A stretch of 64,000 nt of DNA from positions 372 through 64,371 of the forward strand of contig DIRT01000020.1 in the NCBI GenBank assembly GCA_002427605.1, read 5' to 3'. The notes under the pieces are model-generated. The model was not told the origin of the DNA. It searched no databases and worked only from the letters and a program-made list of their open reading frames with translations. This stretch comes from Bacteroidales bacterium UBA5429. Lineage in GTDB: Bacteria; Bacteroidota; Bacteroidia; Bacteroidales; WCHB1-69. Positions 26,745 through 35,973 of this stretch are shown piece after piece (position 1 is the stretch's first letter; every line of letters begins with the position of its first letter). Both the position numbers and the translations under genes were made by a program.

Positions 26745-26817
26745 CAAAGATATAAAAATTATTTATATAACAACCAATCTCTTTTTTTTATTCCTTCATT
26801 TTCTTTTTGTACATTTG
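26745..26817. promoter_or_regulatory. Divergent -7 boxes: small lipoprotein and dprA
   Basis: Minus: CAAAGATA at 26745-26752, 34 bp before ATG 26711. Plus: TACATTTG at 26810-26817, 21 bp before ATG 26838. Confidence 0.55.
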
Positions 26818-26837
26818 CAATACTAAAAAAAACTACC

Positions 26838-27944
26838 ATGACTGATGAATTATACTACAGACTTGCACTATTACTACACCCCAAAATTACCAATTTTAAT
26901 GCCAAACGACTCGTTCGATTGTTCGGAAGCGCCACTTTGGTTTTTGACTCAGAAAAGAAAAAAGAGTTTAGAAAAGAGTTGATCAAATGGAACTTAAATG
27001 CAATTTCTATTGATAAGGAGTTGGATTATCAAATTCAAACGGAGCGGGATCTGATGGATAAGGAGCAGATTCAGGCTCTTTTTTTCGATCAATCGGATTA
27101 TCCGACTCGCCTGCTGACCAGCGCCAATTATCCTGCTATATTTTTTTATAAAGGGGAAAACATTTTTAACAAACCTCATATTTTATCCATCATTGGAACC
27201 CGCAATATCACAAATTATGGAATTGATGTTGTGAAAAAAATGATATCGGAAATGGCTCATGAGGGATTGGTGATTGTGAGTGGGTTAGCTTCCGGTGTGG
27301 ATACTTTGGCGCATGAAGAGGCAATCCGCAACGGAGTGAAGACCGTGGCAGTGATGGGACATGGTTTTTCTTTGATTTATCCCTCTCAAAACTATAAATT
27401 GGCAAAAAATATGATCGATTCGGGGGGTGCGATTGCAACGGAATATGCTTATCATACGACACCAATTCCTCAAAATTTTCCCACACGGAATAGGATTATT
27501 GCTGGTTTATCTGATGCTTCTCTTGTTATTGAATCAAAAATAAAGGGGGGAAGCATGATTACTGCCTCCATGGTGCTGAATATCAAAAGAGATCTGTTTA
27601 CGGTCCCCGGTTCTATATACAGCCCCAACCACGAGGGTTGCAATAATTTAATTGTAGAGGGGCTCGCACAGGGAGTGACCTCAGGAGGGGAACTCTTAGC
27701 TAAAATGGGCTGGACAGATCAACCGCTGAAGGAGGTCCAAACAAAATTGTTCCTTGAATTAAGCGAAGAGGAAGAGGAGGTATATCAGCTTCTGCTCGAG
27801 GTGGATCAAATGGGAATTGACGAAATTAACAGTAAACTAACTCAGTTTACTCCTTCCCGATTAGCCTCCATTCTGCTCCATATGGAGTTTGATGGTATCG
27901 TGGAGTGTAAGCCGGGTAAAATCTACCGATTGATCAGAAGATAA
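26838..27944 (+). CDS. dprA: DNA-processing protein DprA (Smf)
   Basis: 368 residues from ATG 26838; the in-frame extension upstream passes the promoter. Rossmann-like DprA core: IGTRNITNYG, IVSGLASGVDTLAHEEAI, YPSQNYKLA, GGAIATEY, FPTRNRIIAGLSDASLVIESK and GGSMITASM. The C-terminal winged-helix region follows (about 310-368). DprA loads RecA on incoming single-stranded DNA during transformation. It converges with purB, 11 bp away. Confidence 0.94.
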   Translation: MTDELYYRLALLLHPKITNFNAKRLVRLFGSATLVFDSEKKKEFRKELIKWNLNAISIDKELDYQIQTERDLMDKEQIQALFFDQSDYPTRLLTSANYPAIFFYKGENIFNKPHILSIIGTRNITNYGIDVVKKMISEMAHEGLVIVSGLASGVDTLAHEEAIRNGVKTVAVMGHGFSLIYPSQNYKLAKNMIDSGGAIATEYAYHTTPIPQNFPTRNRIIAGLSDASLVIESKIKGGSMITASMVLNIKRDLFTVPGSIYSPNHEGCNNLIVEGLAQGVTSGGELLAKMGWTDQPLKEVQTKLFLELSEEEEEVYQLLLEVDQMGIDEINSKLTQFTPSRLASILLHMEFDGIVECKPGKIYRLIRR

Positions 27945-27955
27945 TTGAACTTGTT

Positions 27956-29311
27956 CTACAATTTAGGCATAATGCCCAGATAGTTGTGCGGTGTTAATTT
28001 GTACATTTCCGCTTTGACAGTATCACTGATATTTAGGCTATCTATAAACTGATGCAGTATCTCTTTGTTGATATTGCCTTTTCCCCGGGTTAAGGCTTTG
28101 AGTGCTTCATAAGGTTCAGGATAGCCTTCTCTTCTGAGAATGGTCTGGATTGCTTCAGCTAAAACAGCCCAGTTATTGTCCAGGTCTCTCGAAATCGCTT
28201 CTTCATTCAAGAGTAGCTTATTGATACCGCGGATTAATGACTTAATGGCAATCAAAGAATGTCCCATAGGAACTCCCAGATTACGAGTTACAGTGCTGTC
28301 AGTTAAATCGCGCTGCAGTCTGGATATGGGCAATTTAGCGGACAATCCCTCCAACAGCGCATTGGCAATCGCAATGTTCCCCTCTGAGTTCTCAAAGTCA
28401 ATCGGATTAACCTTATGTGGCATCGCTGATGAGCCCACTTCGCCGGCTTTAACTTGCTGCTTGAAATACTCCATGGAAATATAAGTCCACATGTCACGAT
28501 CTAAATCCAGCAGGATATTATTAATTCTTTTTATGCCATCAAAATAGGCAGCCATATTGTCGTAATGCTCAATTTGAGTTGTGGTTTGTAGTCTGAATAA
28601 ACCTAGTCTTTCAGATAAAAAACGATTCCCAAAAATTACCCAATCCACTTCCGGATAGGCAACATGGTGTGCATTGAAATTACCGGTAGCACCTCCAAAT
28701 TTACCGCAAAAGGGAATCTCTGTCAATAAATTCCACTGGGTGATCAATCTTTCATAAAAGACATACCACTCTTTTCCCATACTGGTGGGAGAAGCGGGTT
28801 GTCCGTGGGTATGTGCTAATAATGGAACATCAATCCACTCTTTTGATTTTTTAAAAATCAGATGTGTCAGATCGGCAAAGAATGGGGTGTAGATCTGATC
28901 GTGAAACTGTTTGAGTAAATAGGGAGTGGCAGTGTTGTTAATATCCTGTGAGGTTAATCCAAAGTGGATCATCTCTTTGTATTGGGCAAGACCCAAACGA
29001 TCAAAAGCCTCTTTGATGAAATACTCAACCGCTTTAACATCATGATTGGTTGTTTTTTCTATCTCTTTCACTCTGAGTGCATCCTCTTCTGAAAAATTGA
29101 GATAGATCTCGTCCAGTTTTGGGAATAACTGTTTGTCAACCGACTCCAATTGAGGGAGAGGAATTTCACAAAGTGCTTTGAAATACTCAATCTCCACCAT
29201 CACCCTGGCACGAATCAGGGCATATTCTGAAAAAAATTGAGTCAAAGATTCTACCTGTTTAAAATATCTGCCATCGATAGGGGAAATAGCAGTTAACGGA
29301 TTAAGATTCAT
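27956..29311 (-). CDS. purB: Adenylosuccinate lyase
   Basis: 451 residues from ATG 29311 (a second ATG lies one codon upstream). Fumarase/aspartase superfamily signature GSSAMPHKVNPIDFENSEGN, with the catalytic loop Ser; HTHGQPASPTSMGKE holds the general acid/base His. The N-terminal LTAISPIDGRY is typical. Catalyses two fumarate-releasing steps in purine synthesis. Located 1-2 bp after the SAM hydrolase-like gene. Confidence 0.95.
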   Translation of the reverse strand: MNLNPLTAISPIDGRYFKQVESLTQFFSEYALIRARVMVEIEYFKALCEIPLPQLESVDKQLFPKLDEIYLNFSEEDALRVKEIEKTTNHDVKAVEYFIKEAFDRLGLAQYKEMIHFGLTSQDINNTATPYLLKQFHDQIYTPFFADLTHLIFKKSKEWIDVPLLAHTHGQPASPTSMGKEWYVFYERLITQWNLLTEIPFCGKFGGATGNFNAHHVAYPEVDWVIFGNRFLSERLGLFRLQTTTQIEHYDNMAAYFDGIKRINNILLDLDRDMWTYISMEYFKQQVKAGEVGSSAMPHKVNPIDFENSEGNIAIANALLEGLSAKLPISRLQRDLTDSTVTRNLGVPMGHSLIAIKSLIRGINKLLLNEEAISRDLDNNWAVLAEAIQTILRREGYPEPYEALKALTRGKGNINKEILHQFIDSLNISDTVKAEMYKLTPHNYLGIMPKL

Positions 29312-29315
29312 CATA

Positions 29316-30089
29316 TTATGTAAATTGAATTTCTATTGTATCATTAATTTTTAAGTCTCCCAACATAGCAATAGCTCCTTTATAAAAAGTGATTTCAATG
29401 TAGCCTAATTTATTGGGAAATAGGTAAATTTCTTTCTCATTAGCATTATAATAAGAGTGCATTTTTGTTACATCCAGTTTTTTTGAGTCAGAAAAGGTAA
29501 CGGTAAACTCTTTACCTTGCACTGCTTCCAGAAATACCTCATTGGGGATATTGGTCACGGCATTAAAAAAAGAGTCAATATATATGATCTTGCCCAGGAT
29601 TGATTTTTCCTTTTTGATATAATAAAACTGATCATCAAGAATTTGATTCAGTTTGGAAATAGGAACTGTACAATTCTCTAATTTATTTTCAAACAAAGCT
29701 TGAATCATCAGCGCCATTTTTTGGAACCAATTCACCTCTTCACTACCATTGAATTGGTAGATGGCATCTGCTTCTTCATCTCCAATAATGGTTTGAAAAA
29801 CACCGGTATCTTCACCTAAAAACCAATGATTTTTGTAGGATAACAGGATAGGATTGGAATTATTTGATGACTTTCCTCCCACGTTAATAATGTGCACCGT
29901 ATTTTCAGGGAAATGAGAAAAACTGGCTTTGGCAATAAAAGCGGCTTGTCCGATATTGTACTTTTCAATAGCGTGACTAATATCAAATATTTGAACATCA
30001 GGAATATGTGATATCAAGACACCCTTTAAGATGGAGACATAGGGGTCTCTGAGTTTCCAGTCGCTGATTAAAGTTACATTTTTCATCAT
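29316..30089 (-). CDS. DUF62/SAM hydroxide adenosyltransferase-like protein
   Basis: 257 residues. Fold of the SAM-dependent chlorinase/fluorinase/hydrolase family: the N-terminal ISDWKLRDPYVSILKGV corresponds to the TDFG-x-x-DPYVG-x-x-KGV signature, followed by ISHAIEKYNIGQAAF and HIINVGG. The family's hydroxide-activating Asp-Arg-His triad sits in a DPGVG-x-x-R-type loop; here that loop reads NVGGKSSNNSN, so the Asp and Arg are not visible. It may still bind SAM but the chemistry is uncertain. It lies between an LptF/G permease and purB. Confidence 0.78.
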   Translation of the reverse strand: MMKNVTLISDWKLRDPYVSILKGVLISHIPDVQIFDISHAIEKYNIGQAAFIAKASFSHFPENTVHIINVGGKSSNNSNPILLSYKNHWFLGEDTGVFQTIIGDEEADAIYQFNGSEEVNWFQKMALMIQALFENKLENCTVPISKLNQILDDQFYYIKKEKSILGKIIYIDSFFNAVTNIPNEVFLEAVQGKEFTVTFSDSKKLDVTKMHSYYNANEKEIYLFPNKLGYIEITFYKGAIAMLGDLKINDTIEIQFT

Positions 30090-31207
30090 TATTTAGTGGA
30101 ATATTTTAATAAAATAGCACAAACAACCAGGTAAATCAGATTCGGGATCCAAGGTCCCAATCCGGGAGGTATTACACCGGAGAGAGAAAATACATTGGAA
30201 ACCTGCTGCAAAAATACAAATATAAATGCTAACCCAATTCCTAAAAACAGATGCACTCCCACCCCCCTTCTTGTTTTTTGTGAAGCAACACAAAAAGCTA
30301 AAATAGTCATGATAAAGGTTCCCAATGAGTTAGCTAATCTGGTTTGTTTCTCGATAATATAATGTTTTGCCATCCCGGTCCCTTTGATCTTTTCTCCACG
30401 AATAAAACGGGTTAATTCTCTGTAGGACATGGTTCCCGCTACTTTTGCATTCTGTTCCAAGTCGGTCGGAACAATGTTAAAGGTTGTATCCAGAGTTCTT
30501 CCTGTGGATACTGTTTCCACTCCTGCATGAATGGTGCGTCGTGTATAATTGTATAAAGTCCAATTCTTTTGATCCTCATTATACCGGATAGTATTGGCTT
30601 TCAATTTCATTTTGATAAACTGTGATCCTAATACTTCGTAGGTGAAGTGGTATCCCTCCATCTGCTGATGATCCCAACGTTCTACAAAGATATAGCTGTT
30701 GGCAGAGTTTCGGACATGAATGGTAGTTTTTGGGATCACTTGCCTCTTCATGGTATTCTCCTTAAACCGATTCATCTTTTCGTTGGTAATCGGCACCAAC
30801 TCATTGGACATAAATACAGCCAATATAGAAATAATCAATGCACCAACCAGGAAGGGGATTAAAAAACGATAGTAATTAACGCCCCCTCCTAAAATAGCAA
30901 TAATCTCATTCTGATTACTCATTTTTGAGGTAAACCAGATCACACTAATAAACACAAAAAGGGGAATAAACAGGTTGATGAAATAGGGAATAAAGTTCAG
31001 ATAATATTTTAACAAAATATCCTTCATCGGGATATTGTTATCCAAAAAACGATGCACATTTTCCGAAAAGTCAAAAATAACGATAATCGCCATCAATAGG
31101 GAGATGGCAAAGACAAAAGAGCTGAGAAACTTTTTGAGCACGTAAGTGTCAATCAGCTTCCATCTGAAGTTTTTGATCAGAGAAAAAATGTGCTTCAACC
31201 ACTTCAT
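30089..31207 (-). CDS. LptF/LptG family permease
   Basis: 372 residues, YjgP/YjgQ fold: TM segments near 25-45, 65-85 and 100-125, a periplasmic beta-rich domain (about 130-280), and three more TM segments up to 370. It is the inner-membrane part of the LPS export machine (LptBFG). F or G cannot be told from sequence, and the other half and LptB are not in the window. The stop codon shares a base with the DUF62 gene start (1-bp overlap at 30089). Confidence 0.9.
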   Translation of the reverse strand: MKWLKHIFSLIKNFRWKLIDTYVLKKFLSSFVFAISLLMAIIVIFDFSENVHRFLDNNIPMKDILLKYYLNFIPYFINLFIPLFVFISVIWFTSKMSNQNEIIAILGGGVNYYRFLIPFLVGALIISILAVFMSNELVPITNEKMNRFKENTMKRQVIPKTTIHVRNSANSYIFVERWDHQQMEGYHFTYEVLGSQFIKMKLKANTIRYNEDQKNWTLYNYTRRTIHAGVETVSTGRTLDTTFNIVPTDLEQNAKVAGTMSYRELTRFIRGEKIKGTGMAKHYIIEKQTRLANSLGTFIMTILAFCVASQKTRRGVGVHLFLGIGLAFIFVFLQQVSNVFSLSGVIPPGLGPWIPNLIYLVVCAILLKYSTK

Positions 31208-31210
31208 TTG

Positions 31211-33298
31211 TTATTTTTCCTCTTTAAGCCAACGGTCTAACCAACCCAAAAATTCACGTTGCCAAAGCATTGCATTTTGTGGTTTGGAAACAAAGTGATC
31301 CTCATCAGGGAAATATAAAAATCGGCTGGGAATCCCTTTGATTTGGGCTGCATTGAAAGCTTGCATTCCCTCGGTATATGGAATTCTGAAATCATTGCCT
31401 CCATGAATTACCAAAATGGGGGTGTCCCAATTACCTACAAATCGATGAGGTGAGAAACTGTAACTCTTATAGTTTTCCCAGTAAGGACCTTCAATATCAT
31501 GATTGGCAAAGAAAAGTTCCTCAGTTGTGCCATACCAACTTTCAAAGTTAAACATACCGCAGTGGGCAATGAAGGTTTTGAATCTCTTTTGATGATTTCC
31601 CGCTAACCAATACACAGAAAATCCTCCGTAACTGGCTCCTACAGCACCTAAACGAGTTTCATCTACATAAGGTTCTTTAGCCACATCATCAATAGCGGAG
31701 AGATAATCTTTCATATTTTGTCCGCCGTAATCCTTGCTGATCTGGTCATTCCACTCACTGCCAAATCCGGGTAATCCTCTACGATTGGGTGCTACAACAA
31801 CATATCCGCGAGATGCCAGCATCTGGAAATTCCAGCGGTAAGAGAAGAACTGACTTACGGAAGATTGGGGTCCGCCCTGGCAATAAAGCAATGTAGGATA
31901 TTTTTGAGCAGGATCAAAATTGGGGGGAAGGATAACCCATACCAACATATCCTTTCCATCGGTAGTTTTTACCCATCTCTTTTCAGTTTTGGATAAAGTG
32001 ATTTTTGAAAGCACTTCGGTGTTGATAAAGCTCAACTGTTTTTCTTCACGGGTTTGAGGATTAATAGTGAAAAGTTCTGCCGGAAGCGCATGGGTTGTTT
32101 TAGTTCCAATCAACATCTGATCAGCAACTAGAATATTGATATAATCATGATCTCCCTCAGTAATTTGGGTAATCTCCTCAGATTCAACATTCAGACTGTA
32201 TATTTGATAAGTAGCCTCTTTACAACTGGTAAAGTAAACAGTTTTTCCATCTTTGCTCCACGCGAAATTTTCTGCATCCTGATCGAAATTGGTACTGAAA
32301 TCTTTGGAGGTGTTACTGTTGAAATCATGAATAAACAAGCGATGTTTTTCAGACTCAAAACCATCGGTTTTCATGCTCCACCAAACCAGTTTTGAACCAT
32401 CGGGAGAGAACACGGGATTCATGTCATATCCTTTATTCTCTGCTGTCAGGTTGATCGTAGTTTTTTGCTCTAAATCATAAATAAAGATATCGCTATTGGT
32501 ACTTACGGCAAAATCTTTACCGCTTGATTCTTTGGTGCAGTAAGCTATTTTTTTGCTATCAGGACTCCAGGCAATCTGTTCAAAACCGCCATGTGAAGGG
32601 ATAGGAGAGTGGAACTTCTTGCCTTCCAACAACTCAACAGGATTTTCCATCTTAGGATAAGAAGCAATAAAGAGGTGGGAATAGGTTCCATCTGCCCATT
32701 GGTTCCAGTGACGATACATCAGGTCGTCATAGATTTTAGCATTAGCCAAAGGAAGATCCGGATAGCGCTGTTCGATAGTCGGATCCAGTTGCACATTCAT
32801 AGCGTACACAATCTGTGACATATCGGGTGCATAGGCGAATCCGGTGATATCTGAAGGAGCGTTGGAGATTACTTTAGGTTGTTTCCCATCGGGATCCATC
32901 TCCCAAATTTGCATTTTCCCTTCGTGGGGAGCCAAATAGGCGATCTTTTTACCGTCGGGTCTCCAAATTGCGGCAGACTCGTTATTCTCAGTACGTGTAA
33001 TTTGTGTGGGTTGACCATCGGGAAGTTCCAACACATATAAATCGTTATTACCTTTGTTTAGTTTGTAATCGTAATAGGTGATTCCAAAAAGAAGCGTTTT
33101 CCCATCGGGGGAGATTTGTGGGTTATTCATTCTCCCCAAATACCATAGAATCTCTTCATTCATCACGCCTCCCGAAAAATCAGGAACAGTACGACTCTCT
33201 TGGGTTATTAGTTCCGTTTTATCTCCGGATAGATTATGACAAGCACTCATAAGGATAGCTGCAAAAATTAAAAAGAAATTTACTGATCTCATATTCAT
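31211..33298 (-). CDS. S9 family prolyl oligopeptidase, predicted lipoprotein
   Basis: 695 residues. Lipobox MSAC with Cys20 after a hydrophobic signal; the mature protein would be anchored in the membrane. N-terminal beta-propeller (about 50-450, repeats of the SPDGK type), then an alpha/beta hydrolase domain with catalytic Ser in GASYGGFS, Asp in GGNDFRIPY and His in DEDHFVS. Dipeptidyl- or acylaminoacyl-peptidase-like; in this phylum such enzymes take part in peptide use. A second ATG at 33292 is possible. Confidence 0.93.
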   Translation of the reverse strand: MNMRSVNFFLIFAAILMSACHNLSGDKTELITQESRTVPDFSGGVMNEEILWYLGRMNNPQISPDGKTLLFGITYYDYKLNKGNNDLYVLELPDGQPTQITRTENNESAAIWRPDGKKIAYLAPHEGKMQIWEMDPDGKQPKVISNAPSDITGFAYAPDMSQIVYAMNVQLDPTIEQRYPDLPLANAKIYDDLMYRHWNQWADGTYSHLFIASYPKMENPVELLEGKKFHSPIPSHGGFEQIAWSPDSKKIAYCTKESSGKDFAVSTNSDIFIYDLEQKTTINLTAENKGYDMNPVFSPDGSKLVWWSMKTDGFESEKHRLFIHDFNSNTSKDFSTNFDQDAENFAWSKDGKTVYFTSCKEATYQIYSLNVESEEITQITEGDHDYINILVADQMLIGTKTTHALPAELFTINPQTREEKQLSFINTEVLSKITLSKTEKRWVKTTDGKDMLVWVILPPNFDPAQKYPTLLYCQGGPQSSVSQFFSYRWNFQMLASRGYVVVAPNRRGLPGFGSEWNDQISKDYGGQNMKDYLSAIDDVAKEPYVDETRLGAVGASYGGFSVYWLAGNHQKRFKTFIAHCGMFNFESWYGTTEELFFANHDIEGPYWENYKSYSFSPHRFVGNWDTPILVIHGGNDFRIPYTEGMQAFNAAQIKGIPSRFLYFPDEDHFVSKPQNAMLWQREFLGWLDRWLKEEK

Positions 33299-33308
33299 TA
33301 TTTTTTTG

Positions 33309-33316
33309 CAAAAATA
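33309..33316 (-). promoter_or_regulatory. -7 box of the S9 peptidase
   Basis: CAAAAATA (TATTTTTG on the minus strand), 10 bp before ATG 33298, predicting a very short leader. Confidence 0.5.
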
Positions 33317-33431
33317 TGAAAAATCGGTGAGGATTTACACGATTGTACGGTACGATTGTGAACTATTTTAATGTAAAGGTCTCGTTTAACAGATAAAACT
33401 ATAATTCCTGTACACTTAAATAGAAGTAATG

Positions 33432-33439
33432 TATATTTG
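33432..33439 (+). promoter_or_regulatory. -7 box of the small Pro-repeat gene
   Basis: TATATTTG followed by C, about 90 bp before ATG 33532; this predicts an 85-nt leader. Confidence 0.5.
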
Positions 33440-33531
33440 CACTGATAAATTAAATATTAACGGATTCTGAAAAAATGGGTTAACTCTAAAAAGCAATCGA
33501 GTTATCAATTAATAAATTTAATACAAAAGCT

Positions 33532-33828
33532 ATGGACACAACAATTAACATCACATGCCCACAGTCGGGGTGCCAGATTTCTATTCATATTTCTGTACCG
33601 GAAAATGCATCCGACACAAGACCAACCGTTGAAGTAGTTGACAATACCAGACCTGTTGATTCTGGCGTAAGACCTTCCGATCCTGTAGTAAGACCTGTAG
33701 ACTCCGGAGTCAGACCCACCCAAAGCTCAGGTAGAATTGATGCACCGGCAGGGAAAAACTCATACGACATTTCTGACGAAGATAAAAATGATACACCCTA
33801 TAGAAATGTAAGACAACCCAGAAGGTAA
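33532..33828 (+). CDS. Small Pro-repeat protein of unknown function
   Basis: 98 residues. N-terminal strand-like segment TINITCPQSGCQISIHISVP with a CPxxGC pair, then a low-complexity region with repeats of the type RPVDSGVRPSDP (about 45-72), and a charged tail (DISDEDKNDTPY ... QPRR). No signal peptide, no known domain. It has a plausible promoter and its end faces the AAA+ ATPase gene 41 bp away on the other strand. Confidence 0.55.
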   Translation: MDTTINITCPQSGCQISIHISVPENASDTRPTVEVVDNTRPVDSGVRPSDPVVRPVDSGVRPTQSSGRIDAPAGKNSYDISDEDKNDTPYRNVRQPRR

Positions 33829-33868
33829 CTTCTTTTTATTTGATTACTTTATAGAATCTTCCTTTCCC

Positions 33869-35560
33869 CTACCTAAACCCAATCCTCTTTCCCTCTCCAC
33901 CTTTGGTGATGTTTTCGCTTTCGCAGTATTCTTGTAGTTGTTTGAGGGTTGTTTTTTTGCCTGAGAGGATTTGATCTACGCTGTTTTTGCGGGCGATGTT
34001 CTCGATTTGTCCACCACTGAAGTCGTATGTTTCGGCGAGTATGAGAGCCGATTTTTTGCTCAATTCGGGAATCATGGATAACCAAATCGCTTGCTTAGCT
34101 TTGATATTGGGTTTCTCAAATTTTACTTTATATAAAAATCTGCGCTCAAAGGCTTTGTCGAGGTTTTGAGTCAGATTGGTAGTGGCAATCATGATCCCCT
34201 CCAAGGTTTCCATCTCTTGTAAGATGATGTTTTGGATGGAGTTTTCCATCTTATTGACCGCACTGGTGGCTCCCTCCTGACGAATACCCAAAATGGCGTC
34301 CGCTTCATTGAAAAGCAGGATGGGGGCGATGTCGGAATCCTCAACGGCAAGACGATAATTGTCAAATAATTCTTTGATATTTTTCTCACTTTCACCCACC
34401 CACATACTTTTGATCTCCGAAACATTAACCGGAATGATATCTCTTCCTGTTTCGCGGGCTAATTGTAAAGCTGTTTCAGTCTTTCCCGTACCGGGAGCGC
34501 CGTAAAACAGACACGCAAACCCTTTCCGCATTCCTCTATCTGCCAAACGCTGTTGAATCTGTTTAAATTGTTCCTGTTTCAAAAGGTTGGTGAGCTGATT
34601 GATTTGAACCCCCTCCTGCTGATTGTAGTACATTTTTTTGGACGAAATAGTAGTATGAGTCTTCATCAGCTTGATGATTCTTGATTTTTTCTTCTTTATT
34701 GTTAGCTCAGGAAAAAGCTCTTTTATAGCAAATTGAGTAAAACAATAGCTGCTACGGTCTGCAAATCCATCATTGTTTTCAAACTCAAGGAGTTTAAGAT
34801 TAAATAGCTCATGATCTCCGTTTGATAAACGGGTTTTTATTGTTCTTGTGCGAAATAAATCGGAGAACATGCGGTCGATTTCAAAGGCTCCAAATGACTC
34901 ATCACCATCATTAATATGTAGATGGCTGAAATAGACCAATATCATCCGTGATTGCCAGTTGAGCGAATAACTGTTTACTTTCTGAACATATTCTAAATGA
35001 GTGTTTCTTTGTAAAAGTTCGTCGATCTCATCCTTCAACGCCGCACCACTAATGTCATCACTAAAGAATTCTTTAAAAAGATCTGATAAAGCGTAAAAGA
35101 AATCGTGAATATTAAGATCCTTCAATACAGGTGGGGTATAATTTTTGTTCTTTGTTAAAGCTCCAATCACCTCAGGTACAACACGATAATAGGTCTCATC
35201 TTTTTTCTGAATAGCTCGAATGAGCTTTCTTTTTACTAATTCCTCAATATCATTTGAGTGGCGTAAAATGGTGATTCTTTTACAATTCAAATGATCAGCT
35301 ATGTCTTCATTACGAATATGCGGATCATGACATTGATCTACAAAAACGGAAAATAAAACCATCTGTATAGGAGTCAATTTAAGAATTTTGTTAGCATAAT
35401 CGATTGGTTTGGCAGCTTTCTTCAAAAGTTCTTTACTCAAATTGGAATTTTCTGATAGTTGCACAATCACTTCAATAGCGTGAAGTAGATTTTCGATTGG
35501 CTCATTCCAAATGGTATCCGCCTGATTTTCATTCATTTGTGGAATATTATTTGCATTCAT
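33869..35560 (-). CDS. AAA+ ATPase with helical/winged-helix N-terminal half
   Basis: 563 residues. Residues 60-130 look like a winged helix (LNCKRITILRHSNDIEELVKRKLI). Residues 140-330 are helical and of unknown fold. The AAA+ module has Walker A GAPGTGKT at 354-361, Walker B LLFNEADAI near 415-423 with Asn in place of the usual first Asp, sensor 1 ATTN, and an arginine-finger stretch FERRF. The C-terminal helical part reads FSGGQIENIARK. It resembles FtsH/CDC48-like AAA proteins found beside toxin-like or membrane operons, but I do not recognise the partner. No peptidase domain is fused. Confidence 0.75.
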   Translation of the reverse strand: MNANNIPQMNENQADTIWNEPIENLLHAIEVIVQLSENSNLSKELLKKAAKPIDYANKILKLTPIQMVLFSVFVDQCHDPHIRNEDIADHLNCKRITILRHSNDIEELVKRKLIRAIQKKDETYYRVVPEVIGALTKNKNYTPPVLKDLNIHDFFYALSDLFKEFFSDDISGAALKDEIDELLQRNTHLEYVQKVNSYSLNWQSRMILVYFSHLHINDGDESFGAFEIDRMFSDLFRTRTIKTRLSNGDHELFNLKLLEFENNDGFADRSSYCFTQFAIKELFPELTIKKKKSRIIKLMKTHTTISSKKMYYNQQEGVQINQLTNLLKQEQFKQIQQRLADRGMRKGFACLFYGAPGTGKTETALQLARETGRDIIPVNVSEIKSMWVGESEKNIKELFDNYRLAVEDSDIAPILLFNEADAILGIRQEGATSAVNKMENSIQNIILQEMETLEGIMIATTNLTQNLDKAFERRFLYKVKFEKPNIKAKQAIWLSMIPELSKKSALILAETYDFSGGQIENIARKNSVDQILSGKKTTLKQLQEYCESENITKGGEGKRIGFR

Positions 35561-35686
35561 ATAACTATTATTTTGATGTTTATGATGCGAAAATAGATAT
35601 TGAATATGCCAAATAATAGCACAAGACTAAAAATTTCGGATTTCGGATTTCGGATTTCGGAATGAAGGCGGAATCAACATTGTACT

Positions 35687-35714
35687 GTAAAGACGCAATG
35701 CTTTGCGTCTCTAC
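35687..35714. repeat. GTAG-foot palindrome
   Basis: Arms GTAAAGAC and GTCTCTAC around GCAATGCTTTGC; one mismatch in the arm and one in the core relative to 18896. Confidence 0.8.
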
Positions 35715-35795
35715 AGCCATCCGCATTATATTTTTTAATCTCTGATAATCAAGGTTATCAACACACAATTTATCCAAAAGGTAGAATATTCCTTA

Positions 35796-35902
35796 GACCA
35801 CCCCGCCCTTCGGGCACCCCTCCTTCTTCCAGAGGAGGGGAGTTAAAATAACAAAAGAGGTACACCTTTTCTGCCCCCCTTTTTTTTTATTTCCAAAAAA
35901 AG
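35796..35902 (-). repeat. G6 element, long variant, copy E
   Basis: On the minus strand: TTTGGAAATAAAAAA, six G, CAGAAAAGGTGTACC, then AACTCCCCTCCTCTGG, AAGGAGGGGTGCCCG and AAGGGCGGGGTGGTCT. Nearly identical to copy F for the whole length. Its second half forms two GC-rich inverted parts (CCCTCCT/AGGAGGG and GCCC/GGGC). Confidence 0.75.
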
Positions 35903-35973
35903 AAAAATAATAAATTTATGGAGATTATTAAAATCCTATATCATTTCGCCTTCCGACTTTCGACTGTCGCCTT

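Larger units (their letters stand above)
35561..35973. repeat. Composite repeat island between AAA+ gene and radical SAM gene
   Basis: Four exact ATTTCGG heptads (35633-35660), one TTCCGCC-type unit on the opposite strand, a GTAG-foot palindrome (35687-35714), a linker (35715-35795), the G6 element copy E (35796-35902), and degenerate TTCCGCC/TTTCGAC units (35945-35972) just before the next stop codon. No gene is seen. The part 35687-35902 is repeated in inverted orientation at 38970-39182. Confidence 0.8.

Noticed and set aside
33341..33360. Direct repeat of ACGATTGT between the S9 peptidase and the Pro-repeat gene
   Set aside because: Only two 8-bp copies in AT-rich DNA; no palindrome and no link to a known operator.
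33585..33770. Minus-strand frame with T-P-E-S-T-G-L repeats opposite the small Pro-repeat gene
   Set aside because: The repeat is visible in both strands because the DNA is repetitive; the plus frame has the promoter and a better start.
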